Shown here in pieces: positions 6,970 to 14,994 of a stretch of DNA of 36,046 nucleotides. A model generated the notes under the pieces. That model was not told where the DNA came from and searched no databases. It saw nothing but the letters and a program-made list of their open reading frames with translations. Location of the stretch: the NCBI GenBank assembly GCA_025353015.1, contig JANXRM010000482.1, forward strand, positions 1-36,046, in the 5' to 3' direction. The position numbers were made by a program, and so were the translations under genes. Numbering within the stretch: the stretch's first letter is position 1; each line of letters starts with the position of its first letter. This stretch comes from Hyphomicrobiales bacterium. GTDB lineage: Bacteria; Pseudomonadota; Alphaproteobacteria; Rhizobiales; Hyphomicrobiaceae.

Positions 6970-8643
6970 GTGAGCGAACAGCGAAACACACGACGAGCGG
7001 CGTCAGCGGTGAACGCCACCTTCGACAAACATGCAGCGGCTTTAGGTGCTGCCGAGCGAGTGCTGGCGCTCGCAAAATCCGGGGTCAGGGCGAAGCAAGC
7101 AGCCGCCGCGACACCGGACGCCGGACAGCATGCGCTTCATGGATTTGCGTGGCTCGCGACGACGGTGGAAGCACTCCGTCAGATGCTGAACTGGGCGCGC
7201 CGCCTCGACGCCGAAGGCCGCTGCGGCGAGATCGACCGTCTGCTGCTCGACGGTGGATTCTCTGAGTATCTGGCGCAGATCGCCGGCGGCATTCCCATGA
7301 GCCAGGGCGAGATGGTGCGGCTCCACCAGATGGGCGTGCCCACGGCCGAAGCGCAGCGCTTCAATTCGGGTGCCGTGAGCGAGCTCATTGAAACCGGCTT
7401 CGACGACACGCAGAAAGCCCGCCTCGCCGAACTCATCGCCGAGCACGCCACCGCAACCACGTTCGGCGAAACCGGCTTGGATGAAACTCACTCTGCTATG
7501 CGCGAAGAAATGCGCAAGTTTGCGGTCGAGCAGGTGCTGCCCCACGCCCACGACTGGCATCTCGAGAACACCTACATCCCGCTCGACGTCATCGCGCAAA
7601 TGAGCGCCATGGGCGTGTTCGGCCTGACGATCCCCGAAGCCTACGGCGGCATGGGGCTCGGCAAGGAAGCCATGTGTGTCGTCTCCGAGGAATTGTCGCG
7701 CGGCTATATCGGCGTCGGCTCGCTCGGCACACGCTCCGAGATTGCCGGCGAGTTGATCCTGCAGAACGGAACCGAGGCACAAAAGCAGAAATACCTCGGC
7801 AAAATCGCATCTGGCGAGATTTTGCCGACGGCGGTTTTCACCGAACCGAACACAGGCTCCGATCTGGCGTCCTTGAAAACGCGGGCCGAAAAGAACGGCG
7901 ACACCTATCGCGTGACAGGCCAGAAAACCTGGATCACGCATCCCGTGCGCGCCGATATGATGACGCTGCTGGTGCGCACCAACCCGAACGAAAAGGGCTA
8001 CAAGGGACTCTCCATGTTTCTCGCGGAAAAGCCGCGCGGCACGGACGAGAATCCATTCCCGGCGAAAGGCATGTCCGGCGGCGAGATCGAGGTGCTCGGT
8101 TATCGCGGTATGAAGGAGTTCGATATTTCCTTCGACGGCTTCGAGGTGCAGGCATCGCAGCTCCTCGGCGAGGCCGAGGGCCAGGGTTTCAAGCAGCTGA
8201 TGGCGACGTTCGAGAGCGCCCGCATCCAGACCGCTGCACGCGCCGTCGGTGTCGCCCAGTCGGCGCTGGATCTCGCGCTCAAGTACGCGCTCGATCGCCA
8301 GCAGTTTGGCAAAGCCATCTACGCCTTCCCGCGCGTCGCCAACAAGATCGCCATGATGGCCGTCGAAACCATGATCGCGCGCCAGATCACTTATTTCGCC
8401 GCCCGCGAGAAGGATCAGGGCCGCCGCTGCGATCTCGAAGCCGGCATGGCCAAGCTGTTGGCGGCCCGCATCGCCTGGGCCAACTCCGACAACGCCGTCC
8501 AAATCCACGGCGGCAATGGTTTTGCGCTCGAGTATCCAATCAGCCGTGTTCTTTGCGATGCGCGCATTCTCAATATCTTCGAAGGCGCCGCCGAGATTCA
8601 AGCGCAAGTAATCGCACGACGCCTTCTGGAAGGCGCCAATTGA
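6970..8643 (+). CDS. mcd: (2S)-methylsuccinyl-CoA dehydrogenase (acyl-CoA dehydrogenase family)
   Basis: A flavoprotein expected to oxidise (2S)-methylsuccinyl-CoA to mesaconyl-CoA in the ethylmalonyl-CoA pathway, which assimilates acetyl-CoA without isocitrate lyase. A helical N-terminal extension of about 150 residues, absent from ordinary acyl-CoA dehydrogenases, precedes the core and is a hallmark of Mcd. The core shows EELSRGYIGVGSLGTRSEIA, FTEPNTGSDLAS, KTWITHPVRADMM, RQQFGKA and NIFEGAAEIQAQVI. The last contains the glutamate (about residue 538) at the usual catalytic-base position. The GTG at 6970 is preferred because AAGGA ends nine bases upstream; a longer GTG start at 6922 is possible. 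No ccr, ecm or mch gene lies in the window. Isovaleryl-CoA dehydrogenase is the main alternative, but length and motifs favour Mcd. Confidence 0.85.
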   Translation: MSEQRNTRRAASAVNATFDKHAAALGAAERVLALAKSGVRAKQAAAATPDAGQHALHGFAWLATTVEALRQMLNWARRLDAEGRCGEIDRLLLDGGFSEYLAQIAGGIPMSQGEMVRLHQMGVPTAEAQRFNSGAVSELIETGFDDTQKARLAELIAEHATATTFGETGLDETHSAMREEMRKFAVEQVLPHAHDWHLENTYIPLDVIAQMSAMGVFGLTIPEAYGGMGLGKEAMCVVSEELSRGYIGVGSLGTRSEIAGELILQNGTEAQKQKYLGKIASGEILPTAVFTEPNTGSDLASLKTRAEKNGDTYRVTGQKTWITHPVRADMMTLLVRTNPNEKGYKGLSMFLAEKPRGTDENPFPAKGMSGGEIEVLGYRGMKEFDISFDGFEVQASQLLGEAEGQGFKQLMATFESARIQTAARAVGVAQSALDLALKYALDRQQFGKAIYAFPRVANKIAMMAVETMIARQITYFAAREKDQGRRCDLEAGMAKLLAARIAWANSDNAVQIHGGNGFALEYPISRVLCDARILNIFEGAAEIQAQVIARRLLEGAN

Positions 8644-8707
8644 GGGTTAACTGACACGCTGATGCTTCAAGTCGTGACTTGAGCGCAGTGCCCTGATAAG
8701 TTGAATT

Positions 8708-9169
8708 ATGACCGATAAACATCAAGCTAACGCGTTGCAACAGTTGGGCCCGGAGTCCTCATTGGAAGCCCAGTCCGATGCGATCGACGCAGGCTTGCAG
8801 GACGCAGACAGCATCGTTGAACAGCTTTCGCAAATTTATGCGCAGCGCCTGCGGGCGGGGCAAGGTCTCACTTGGCGCCCCGATCCCATGTTCCCGCAAG
8901 CAGCGCGTCCGCTGCTGGACGGATTGCGCGGTGACAACAGCATTGTCGATCGTGCCACCGACAGTTGGCTCATCATCCACAAGGCCAGGCTTGATACGTT
9001 GCCGAAGGGCATGGTTGTCGCGATTAATTTGCTCACAGGCGACTTTGTCCCGGCATCGACACGTGTGGCTGCAATCGATGCCTTCGAGACAAAGTTCGGA
9101 ACGAACAAGACGATCGGCCGGCTGCATGAAGTGGGCGGCGGCATTGTGCTTGGGGGTGGCATTGCCTAG
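8708..9169 (+). CDS. Hypothetical protein paired with a retropepsin-like protease
   Basis: A 153-residue soluble protein that I do not recognise with confidence. There is no signal peptide or membrane segment. The N-terminal third is acidic and Gln-rich. The C-terminal half, around VVAINLLTGDFVPASTR and FGTNKTIGRLHEVGGG, looks like a folded domain of the short proteins often encoded before clan AA aspartic proteases. No strong Shine-Dalgarno sequence precedes the ATG at 8708. Its stop overlaps the start region of the protease gene, suggesting translational coupling. The function is unknown; a regulator, partner or substrate of the protease is possible but unsupported. Confidence 0.65.
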   Translation: MTDKHQANALQQLGPESSLEAQSDAIDAGLQDADSIVEQLSQIYAQRLRAGQGLTWRPDPMFPQAARPLLDGLRGDNSIVDRATDSWLIIHKARLDTLPKGMVVAINLLTGDFVPASTRVAAIDAFETKFGTNKTIGRLHEVGGGIVLGGGIA

Positions 9170-9557
9170 TCTAATTGGGAATGTGAACGATCGCGGCCGG
9201 CCGGTGGTACGCATCGAACTTCCAGGACGTGACACTGGCTTCCTTGCGGTTGTCGATACCGGTTTCAATGGTCAGTTGTTCCTCGCTGCGGACGATGCTG
9301 GCGCCCTTGGAATGCCGTCGACTGGATTGCGCTCATCTGCCGAAGTTGCGGGTGGTGTGCGCCAGCAGGTCGATGAGGCGATTGCCGTCATCATGTGGAT
9401 GGGCCGCGAGCGGCGCGTCGAAGTTCTTCTCGATCTCGATCGACAACAGCCGAAACGGGCGGACGATCCCATCGCGCTCGTCGGCACGCGCCTGCTGTCG
9501 TCGCCCATGCTACTGATCGATTTTACGGCCGGAACCGTCGAGATCGAGGGACGATGA
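9156..9557 (+). CDS. Retropepsin-like (clan AA) aspartic protease
   Basis: A roughly 133-residue protein with the single-lobe aspartic protease pattern. VNDRGRPVVRIELPGR is followed by FLAVVDTGFNGQLFLA, containing the catalytic D-T-G, and later by VGTRLLSSPMLLIDF, a typical second half-motif. Such proteins dimerise to form one active site. The start is uncertain: an ATG at 9126, a GTG at 9156 or a TTG at 9162 all keep the first beta strand (LIGNVNDRG). Every one of these overlaps the upstream gene, whose stop is at 9167-9169, so coupling is likely whichever is used. The target is unknown. A patatin gene follows 45 bases downstream on the same strand. Confidence 0.75.
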   Translation: MALPSLIGNVNDRGRPVVRIELPGRDTGFLAVVDTGFNGQLFLAADDAGALGMPSTGLRSSAEVAGGVRQQVDEAIAVIMWMGRERRVEVLLDLDRQQPKRADDPIALVGTRLLSSPMLLIDFTAGTVEIEGR

Positions 9558-9602
9558 TCATGAATTCGCCGCCCACCAAAACTATTGCGGCAAGGAATTG
9601 AC

Positions 9603-10769
9603 ATGCCCCGCTCACCAAAGTCATCAGCTCCCAAACCGCATCGTTCGGAGAAAATCACGCTGGTCTTGCAAGGCGGCGGCGCGCTCGGGTCTTACCAGGG
9701 GGGTGTCTACGAAGCCCTCGACAAATCGGGCTTCAGACCGGCCTGGATTGCGGGCATTTCGATCGGCGCCATCAACGGCGCCCTGATCGCTGGCAATCCT
9801 CCTGAACGCGCGCTCGCCCGGCTGCGCGAATTCTGGGATCTCGTATCGACGAGTTCGTCACCGTTTCCCTTGTTCGGTAACATGCTCGAGCAGGCTTTCA
9901 GCCAGACGGCGTTGGCCAATACACTGATGTTCGGAGCGCCCGGTTTTTTCAAGCCGCGCGTAGTCAATCCGTTCGCACCGGCTCCTGGCGGTGCTGACGC
10001 GGTCAGTTTCTACGACACGGCCGAACTCAAATCGACGCTCGAGCGGCTGGTTGATTTCGATCGCATCAACGACCGGACGGACGAAACGATCCGCCTCAGC
10101 GTCGGTGCCGTCAACATTCGCACCGGTAACTTCGCCTATTTCGACAGCATGCACGACACCATCCGGCCCGAGCACATCATGGCGAGCGGTGCCTTGCCGC
10201 CTGGATTACCGCCGATCGACATCGACGGTGAAGACTATTGGGACGGCGGCCTCGTTTCGAATACGCCGCTGCAGTACGTCATCGACGAAGACGGGCACGA
10301 CAATCTGCTGGCGTTCCAGGTCGATCTCTTCAGCGCCCGTGGGCCGATGCCGACCACCTTGTTGGAAGCAGCCGAACGCGAGAAGGACATTCGTTATTCG
10401 AGCCGGACGCGTCTCAATACCGATATCATGAAACGCCAGCAGGAAATCGGAGCCGCCGCGCAACGGTTGGCGAAAGCGTTGCCGGCGCAATGGCGCGATC
10501 ATCCCGATTTGGCGTTTCTACGCGAACAAGAGTGCGCCCACGCGTTGACGATCGTGCATCTGATTTACAAATCGAAAAACTCGGCATTCAATTCCAAGGA
10601 TTATGATTTTTCGCACCCGATGGTTGCCTCGCACTGGGCCGCGGGACTGGCCGACGCCGAAGCAACACTTGCAAACCCAGATTGGCAATCCCGCGGCGCG
10701 CCGAAGCCTGGAACAGTCGAGATTTTCGATCACGCGGCACGGCCGAAGCCCAAGGATAAAAAATCATGA
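9603..10769 (+). CDS. Patatin-like phospholipase family protein (DUF3734-type C-terminus)
   Basis: A 388-residue patatin-fold acyl hydrolase. The oxyanion-hole glycine run [12 protein letters not shown] is at residues 23-34. The nucleophile elbow is GISIG with Ser53, and the catalytic aspartate is Asp214 in [12 protein letters not shown], so the Ser-Asp dyad is complete. A C-terminal region of about 120 residues fits the DUF3734 extension found in many proteobacterial patatins. The start at 9603 has AAGGA six bases upstream. The stop overlaps the adc start by four bases (ATGA), so the two are almost surely one operon. Relatives often sit beside acetoacetate decarboxylase and hydroxybutyrate dehydrogenase genes, hinting at lipid or polyhydroxybutyrate turnover. 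The substrate is not shown by the sequence. Confidence 0.88.
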   Translation: MPRSPKSSAPKPHRSEKITLVLQGGGALGSYQGGVYEALDKSGFRPAWIAGISIGAINGALIAGNPPERALARLREFWDLVSTSSSPFPLFGNMLEQAFSQTALANTLMFGAPGFFKPRVVNPFAPAPGGADAVSFYDTAELKSTLERLVDFDRINDRTDETIRLSVGAVNIRTGNFAYFDSMHDTIRPEHIMASGALPPGLPPIDIDGEDYWDGGLVSNTPLQYVIDEDGHDNLLAFQVDLFSARGPMPTTLLEAAEREKDIRYSSRTRLNTDIMKRQQEIGAAAQRLAKALPAQWRDHPDLAFLREQECAHALTIVHLIYKSKNSAFNSKDYDFSHPMVASHWAAGLADAEATLANPDWQSRGAPKPGTVEIFDHAARPKPKDKKS

Positions 10770-11551
10770 AAGCCGCCGACGTTCGCAAGAGCGCGTTCGC
10801 GATGCCGCTGACAAGCCCGTCCTACCCGCCGGGTCCCTACCGGTTCGTCGATCGTGAATACATGATCATCACCTACCGGACAGACCCGGACGCGATCAGA
10901 GCCTTGCTGCCGGAGCCTCTGGAAGCACCCGAACCCATCGTCAAATATGAGTTCATCCGCATGCCGGACTCGACCGGCTTTGGCAACTACACGGAATCCG
11001 GCCAGGTGATACCGGTCACGCACGAAGGCAAGAGCGGCGGCTTCGTGCATTCGATGTATCTCGACGACGACGCGCCGATTGCAGGTGGCCGCGAGATATG
11101 GGGTTTCCCGAAAAAGCTCGCGCAGCCTTCGCTGACCGCAGCCAAGGACGTATTGCTCGGCACGCTCGACTATGGCGCCGTGCGTGTCGCGACCGGCACG
11201 ATGGGCTTCAAACATCGCGCCCTCGATCTGGCGAAGGTCAAGGCGTCGATGCTTCAGCCCAATTATCTTCTCAAAATCATTCCGCACGTGGACTGCAGCC
11301 CGCGCATCTGTGAGCTGGTGCGCTATTATCTGGAAGATGTCACCGTAAAAGGGGCGTGGGAAGCTCCGGCCGCGCTGGAGCTGTTTGAACACGCACTGGC
11401 GCCGGTCGCGCGGTTACCCGTTCGGGACGTGCTGTCAGGCGTGCACATCCTGGCGGATCTGACGCTGGGTCTCGGTGAAGTCGTGCACGACTATCTGAAC
11501 GAAACGCCCGCAAAATCCGCTCAAGGCAACAAGCCGGCCTCGCGAAAATAG
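10766..11551 (+). CDS. adc: Acetoacetate decarboxylase
   Basis: A 261-residue cytoplasmic enzyme of the acetoacetate decarboxylase family, which converts acetoacetate to acetone and CO2 through a Schiff base. The active-site block [15 protein letters not shown] is intact. Lys116 corresponds to the Schiff-base lysine and Lys117 to the neighbour that lowers its pKa in the Clostridium enzyme. Length is close to the family norm. The start overlaps the patatin stop by four bases. Its 3' end overlaps the convergent TAXI gene by 31 bases. Family members can also act on related beta-keto acids, so the exact substrate is inferred. Confidence 0.92.
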   Translation: MKAADVRKSAFAMPLTSPSYPPGPYRFVDREYMIITYRTDPDAIRALLPEPLEAPEPIVKYEFIRMPDSTGFGNYTESGQVIPVTHEGKSGGFVHSMYLDDDAPIAGGREIWGFPKKLAQPSLTAAKDVLLGTLDYGAVRVATGTMGFKHRALDLAKVKASMLQPNYLLKIIPHVDCSPRICELVRYYLEDVTVKGAWEAPAALELFEHALAPVARLPVRDVLSGVHILADLTLGLGEVVHDYLNETPAKSAQGNKPASRK

Positions 11552-12477
11552 CTGGCGACACCCGGATGCAACAAGTCGGGACGCGGCAGCGCTGCAATCG
11601 TATTGCGCGCTGTCGTCTCGGCGGCTTGCGGCAACAGCCGCGCAATCTCCGGTTCCGCCTTGTGCAGCGCTTTGGCGAGGCGCGCCGCCACCGCGACGTC
11701 CAAATCAGGCCGCATCATGACGAAGCTCCAGGAGCCGACCGACGTCATCGGTTCCGTTTGGCCCGGATAGATGTTCGCTGGCACGACCAGTGTTTTCAGA
11801 AATGCATGCTTGGCTTGTATGCGTTTGATTTCATCGGCTGACGGCACGATGAAACGTGCGCCGCCGGGCGCCTTGGCGACCGCTGTAAACCCAGGCCAGC
11901 CGACGCCGCCGCCCCAAAGTGCTGCCACCCGGCCATCGGCGACCATCGCTGGACCGTCGCCCGCACGTTCGAGAAAAATGGCGCCGAAGTCTTTCGATTG
12001 ATCCAACCCGAGACCGTCGAGAACATAACGCGCGAGGATCACGAGACCGGAGCCCGCGGCGCCGAACGCGACCGGCTGGCCTTTCAAATCGGCAATGTTG
12101 CGATAGCGGGCACCGGCTTTCACCACAAACATGCCGGGCGCGGAGTACATAGCCGTAAAGACGCGCAGATTGGCCGGCGCACGGCCGATGCCGTTCAGCA
12201 CCTCATAGGCACTCTCGCCCTGCACGAGCGCGATGTCCAGCTTGCCGGCCTCGAGCAGCGGCACGTTTTCCGCGCTACCCTTCGTGTTCTGCGGCAGGAT
12301 TTCGATGCCGGAATCGGCGGTCTTGATCGCCGCGATCAGGGCGTCGCCATAAATCGGAAATCCGCCGCCGGGCGTTGCGGTTCCCAAGCGGATCACGACG
12401 GGCGGCTCGGCGTGGGCGGTTGTCGCCATGGCCCATCCTGCAGCAGACACAACTTGTAAAAATCGCCTTCGGTACAT
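11521..12477 (-). CDS. TAXI family TRAP-type solute-binding protein
   Basis: A 318-residue periplasmic binding protein of the TRAP-associated extracytoplasmic immunogenic (TAXI) family. The N-terminus [15 protein letters not shown] is a signal peptide with a twin-arginine look, ending at AHA before residue E24. The mature part begins [20 protein letters not shown], the typical TAXI opening, and continues with [20 protein letters not shown] and [13 protein letters not shown] lies six bases before the ATG. TAXI proteins normally deliver ligands to a fused DctQM permease. No permease gene is in the window, so this is an orphan receptor here. A 16-bp tandem repeat array sits just upstream. The ligand is unknown. 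Confidence 0.85.
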   Translation of the reverse strand: MYRRRFLQVVSAAGWAMATTAHAEPPVVIRLGTATPGGGFPIYGDALIAAIKTADSGIEILPQNTKGSAENVPLLEAGKLDIALVQGESAYEVLNGIGRAPANLRVFTAMYSAPGMFVVKAGARYRNIADLKGQPVAFGAAGSGLVILARYVLDGLGLDQSKDFGAIFLERAGDGPAMVADGRVAALWGGGVGWPGFTAVAKAPGGARFIVPSADEIKRIQAKHAFLKTLVVPANIYPGQTEPMTSVGSWSFVMMRPDLDVAVAARLAKALHKAEPEIARLLPQAAETTARNTIAALPRPDLLHPGVASYFREAGLLP

Positions 12478-12514
12478 GCGCGGCTCCCCGGCAGTGTGGC
12501 GGCATCACCACTCG

Positions 12515-12578
12515 AACGTATCGCCACGCTAACGTACTGCCGCTGAAACGTATCGCCACTGAAACGTCACGGCGCGAC
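12515..12578. repeat. 16-bp tandem repeat array, four units
   Basis: Units begin at 12515, 12531, 12547 and 12563, exactly 16 bases apart. The first is AACGTATCGCCACGCT, the second AACGTACTGCCGCTGA, the third AACGTATCGCCACTGA and the fourth a decayed AACGTCACGGCGCGAC. All share AACGT at the same phase. The array lies 38 bases upstream of the TAXI gene start and about 180 bases upstream of the CMD-like gene, in the divergent promoter region. It could be a set of operator sites on nearly the same DNA face or a small tandem duplication. There are no unique spacers, so it is not a CRISPR. Confidence 0.7.
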
Positions 12579-12761
12579 CAAACCAAATTGATCCCGACGA
12601 TTTGATCCCCTGGTCAGACCCTGCCGCCTGAGACTAGTCTGCGCCTGCGGAAATGCCATCGAAAGATTGAGCCCAAGCCGGGTCGAACCGCCGGGCTGAT
12701 CGCTGGAGTGATGTTTCCGAGCGAGCCAATCAATATCAAATCAACATCAGGAGCAAACGCC

Positions 12762-13094
12762 ATGGCCAAGACCCCGCCCTCTGCCAATCGTGACAAAGTC
12801 CGCGCCACCGTACCGAAGCTGATCGATCTCACCGAGAAGGTGCTGTTTGGCGACGTCTGGGAGCGGCCTGGGTTGTCCAAGCGCGACCGCAGCCTGATCA
12901 CATGCGCGGCGCTCGTCGCAATGAACCGCACAGAACAGTTCGTCGGCCATTCGCAGCGCGCACTTGACAACGGCGTCACCAAGGAGGAGCTGTCCGAACT
13001 CGTCACCCACCTCGCCTTCTATGGCGGCTGGCCGGTCGCGATGTCGGCATCGCTCGTGCTCAAAGACACCTTCGAAAAAAACGAGAAAAAGTAA
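12762..13094 (+). CDS. Carboxymuconolactone decarboxylase (CMD) family protein
   Basis: A 110-residue all-helical protein of the CMD/AhpD superfamily. The core is RDRSLITCAALVAMNRTEQF, then GHSQRALDNGVTKEELSEL with His63, then THLAFYGGWPVAMSA. The CxxC of AhpD-type peroxidases is absent, so it belongs to the decarboxylase-like branch, whose members act in protocatechuate breakdown or have unknown roles. AGGAG at 12749-12753 lies eight bases before the ATG at 12762, which fixes the start. It precedes the beta-hydroxyacid dehydrogenase gene by 74 bases. No other beta-ketoadipate pathway gene is present, so a true 4-carboxymuconolactone substrate is not supported. Confidence 0.85.
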   Translation: MAKTPPSANRDKVRATVPKLIDLTEKVLFGDVWERPGLSKRDRSLITCAALVAMNRTEQFVGHSQRALDNGVTKEELSELVTHLAFYGGWPVAMSASLVLKDTFEKNEKK

Positions 13095-13104
13095 GTTAGC
13101 CCGT

Positions 13105-13136
13105 AGGGTGCAATTGGGCGTTGCCACTTGCACCCT
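13105..13136. repeat. 9-bp perfect inverted repeat between two genes
   Basis: AGGGTGCAA at 13105-13113 is exactly mirrored by TTGCACCCT at 13128-13136, with a 14-base loop. It lies between the CMD stop and the dehydrogenase start. The tract after it is pyrimidine-rich (TCCTTCC) rather than a T-run, so it is not a clear intrinsic terminator. It may be a dispersed intergenic palindrome or an attenuating hairpin between the two genes. Confidence 0.5.
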
Positions 13137-13168
13137 TCCTTCCGCGGCTAAACTCCGGAGCATCGACT

Positions 13169-14137
13169 ATGAAAGTTGGATTTATCGGGCTCGGCACCAT
13201 GGGTGCGAGCATGGCTGCGAATTTGCAGACCTACCTGTTGAAATCGAACCACGGCCTCGTCGTCTACGACGTCAACCGCCAGGCTGGCGATGCCCACGTT
13301 GCGAAGGGCGCAACCTTCGCCGAGAGCCCAAAAGCGCTTGCCGAACAGTGCGACGTGATTTTCGCCTCGCTGCCAGGGCCGCCTGAAGTGGAGGCTGTGG
13401 CGCTCGACAAGGACGGCTTGCTCGCGGGCATGAAAAAGGGCGCGGCCTTCTTCGATCTGTCCACCAACTCGCCGACGCTCGTGCGCAAGATCCACGCGCT
13501 TTTCGCCGAGAAGGGCCTGCATATGTTGGATGCACCCGTCAGCGGCGGCCCGAACGGCGCGCGTTCGGGCAAGCTCGCGCTTTGGATCGGCGGCGAGGAA
13601 CGCGTCTACAATGAGCACAAAGCTTTCCTCGATGCGATCGGCGATCAGGCCCGTTACGTCGGCCCGATCGGAGCGGGCTCCGTCGCCAAGCTCGTGCACA
13701 ACTGCGCTGGCTATTGCATCAACACCGCACTCGCCGAAGTCTTCTCCATGGGCATCAAGGGCGGCGTCGAACCGCTGGCGCTCTGGGAGGCGGTGCGGGG
13801 TGGCGCGCGCGGCCGTGGCCGCACGTTCGACGGCATGGTCGACCAGTTCCTGCCCGGCAAATACGAGCCGGCGCAGTTCGCCTTGAAGCTCGCGCACAAG
13901 GACATGCGCCTTGCCACCGAGCTTGGCCGCGAACTTGGTGTGCCGATGCGCGTCGCCAATATGGCCTATGCCGAGATGACCGAGGCCATGAACCGCGGCT
14001 GGGAAAAGAAGGACTCGCGCTCGCCGATGCAATTGCAGTTGGAGCGCGTGGGCCTGGAGCTGAAGGTCGACCCGCAGCGCATCAAGGAGGCGCTCGAACG
14101 CGACCCACCCGCCAAGGGTGACCCAAAGCGCAGCTGA
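13169..14137 (+). CDS. NAD(P)-dependent beta-hydroxyacid dehydrogenase (3-hydroxyisobutyrate dehydrogenase type)
   Basis: A 322-residue cytoplasmic oxidoreductase. The N-terminal Rossmann motif is GFIGLGTMGASMAANL at residues 4-19. The substrate-binding motif DAPVSGGPNGARSGKL spans 121-135. The catalytic lysine is Lys174 in GAGSVAKLVHN, and an all-helical C-terminal domain follows. The family includes 3-hydroxyisobutyrate, tartronate semialdehyde and related dehydrogenases; the sequence alone does not choose between them. The ATG at 13169 follows a CGGAG. Its stop overlaps the next gene's ATG as TGATG, so the methyltransferase is translationally coupled to it. Confidence 0.88.
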   Translation: MKVGFIGLGTMGASMAANLQTYLLKSNHGLVVYDVNRQAGDAHVAKGATFAESPKALAEQCDVIFASLPGPPEVEAVALDKDGLLAGMKKGAAFFDLSTNSPTLVRKIHALFAEKGLHMLDAPVSGGPNGARSGKLALWIGGEERVYNEHKAFLDAIGDQARYVGPIGAGSVAKLVHNCAGYCINTALAEVFSMGIKGGVEPLALWEAVRGGARGRGRTFDGMVDQFLPGKYEPAQFALKLAHKDMRLATELGRELGVPMRVANMAYAEMTEAMNRGWEKKDSRSPMQLQLERVGLELKVDPQRIKEALERDPPAKGDPKRS

Positions 14138-14994
14138 TGGAGTTGATCGGTATGGACCAGGACACTGAAAGTCAACACATCGAGCGGCACTATGCGACCG
14201 GCGGCATCGCCGACCGCGTACTCTCGGCGGTGCGAGCGACGCTCAAGCCGGGCGAGGCTTTGACACCAGATGCTCTAGCGCCTGCTGATCACTTCCACGG
14301 GCGCGGGCTCGTGGCCACGCGCGAGATGGTGGCGTTGCTGGCGCCCAAATCGAGCGACCGGATTCTCGATATCGGCTCGGGCGTCGGCGGCCCGGCCCGC
14401 TGGATCGCGAGCAAATATGGCTGTCACGTCACCGGCATCGATTTGACCGCCGATTTCTGTCGCGCAGCGGAATCGCTGAATGCGGCGACCGGCATGAGTA
14501 CGCAGGTCACCATCGTGCATGGCAGCGCGCTGGCGCTGCCGTTTCCCGATGCGAGCTTCGACCGCGCCTATTCGCAGAACGTCGTCATGAACATCGCCGG
14601 CAAGGTGACGTTCTATCGCGAGGCGTGCCGGGTCCTGAAGCCCGGTGGCATTCTGGTGATGTCGAATCTGGCCCGCGGCTCCGGCTCCGAACCTGACTAT
14701 CCGACGCCGTGGGCTGCAACCGCTACCACCAGTTTTCTTTCAACGATCGACGAAACGAAAGCTGAGATCGCCGCGGCAGGCCTCGAAATCGTGGCGTTTA
14801 AGGATACGTCGGCGGATGCCATGAAGGCCCAAGTAGCAACGCTCAATCGCCTGCAAACGGCAGGCCTGCCGCCGCTGAGCGCCCATCTCATCGTCGGCCC
14901 GCGACTACGGGAATACCAGATCAATTCGAACCGCAATTTCGTCGAGGGACGGATCATCTCGCTCGAAGTCGTCGCCCAGCGCCCTGTTACCTGA
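14137..14994 (+). CDS. SAM-dependent class I methyltransferase
   Basis: A 285-residue cytoplasmic methyltransferase. Motif I is RILDIGSGVGGPARWIA with the acidic ribose-binding residue in VTGIDLTADF. Later motifs are GSALALPFPDASFDRAYSQN and RVLKPGGILVMSN. This arrangement resembles the UbiE/sarcosine-dimethylglycine methyltransferase group, but the acceptor is not evident. The start at 14137 overlaps the preceding stop; a second in-frame ATG lies at 14152. The last 90 bases overlap, on the opposite strand, the 3' end of the broken small membrane-protein gene. Confidence 0.85.
   Translation: MELIGMDQDTESQHIERHYATGGIADRVLSAVRATLKPGEALTPDALAPADHFHGRGLVATREMVALLAPKSSDRILDIGSGVGGPARWIASKYGCHVTGIDLTADFCRAAESLNAATGMSTQVTIVHGSALALPFPDASFDRAYSQNVVMNIAGKVTFYREACRVLKPGGILVMSNLARGSGSEPDYPTPWAATATTSFLSTIDETKAEIAAAGLEIVAFKDTSADAMKAQVATLNRLQTAGLPPLSAHLIVGPRLREYQINSNRNFVEGRIISLEVVAQRPVT

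Noticed and set aside
7042-8607. 521-codon minus-strand open frame
   Set aside because: It is fully antisense to mcd and has a His/Asp/Ala-rich composition typical of the reverse complement of GC-rich codons.
8667-8682. TCAAGTC/GACTTGA palindrome after mcd as a terminator
   Set aside because: The loop is too short for the full stem, the stem is AT-rich, and no T-run follows. It is more likely a chance or a binding-site palindrome.
12515-12578. Possible CRISPR array
   Set aside because: The units are 16 bases and directly adjacent, with no unique spacers and no cas genes in the window.
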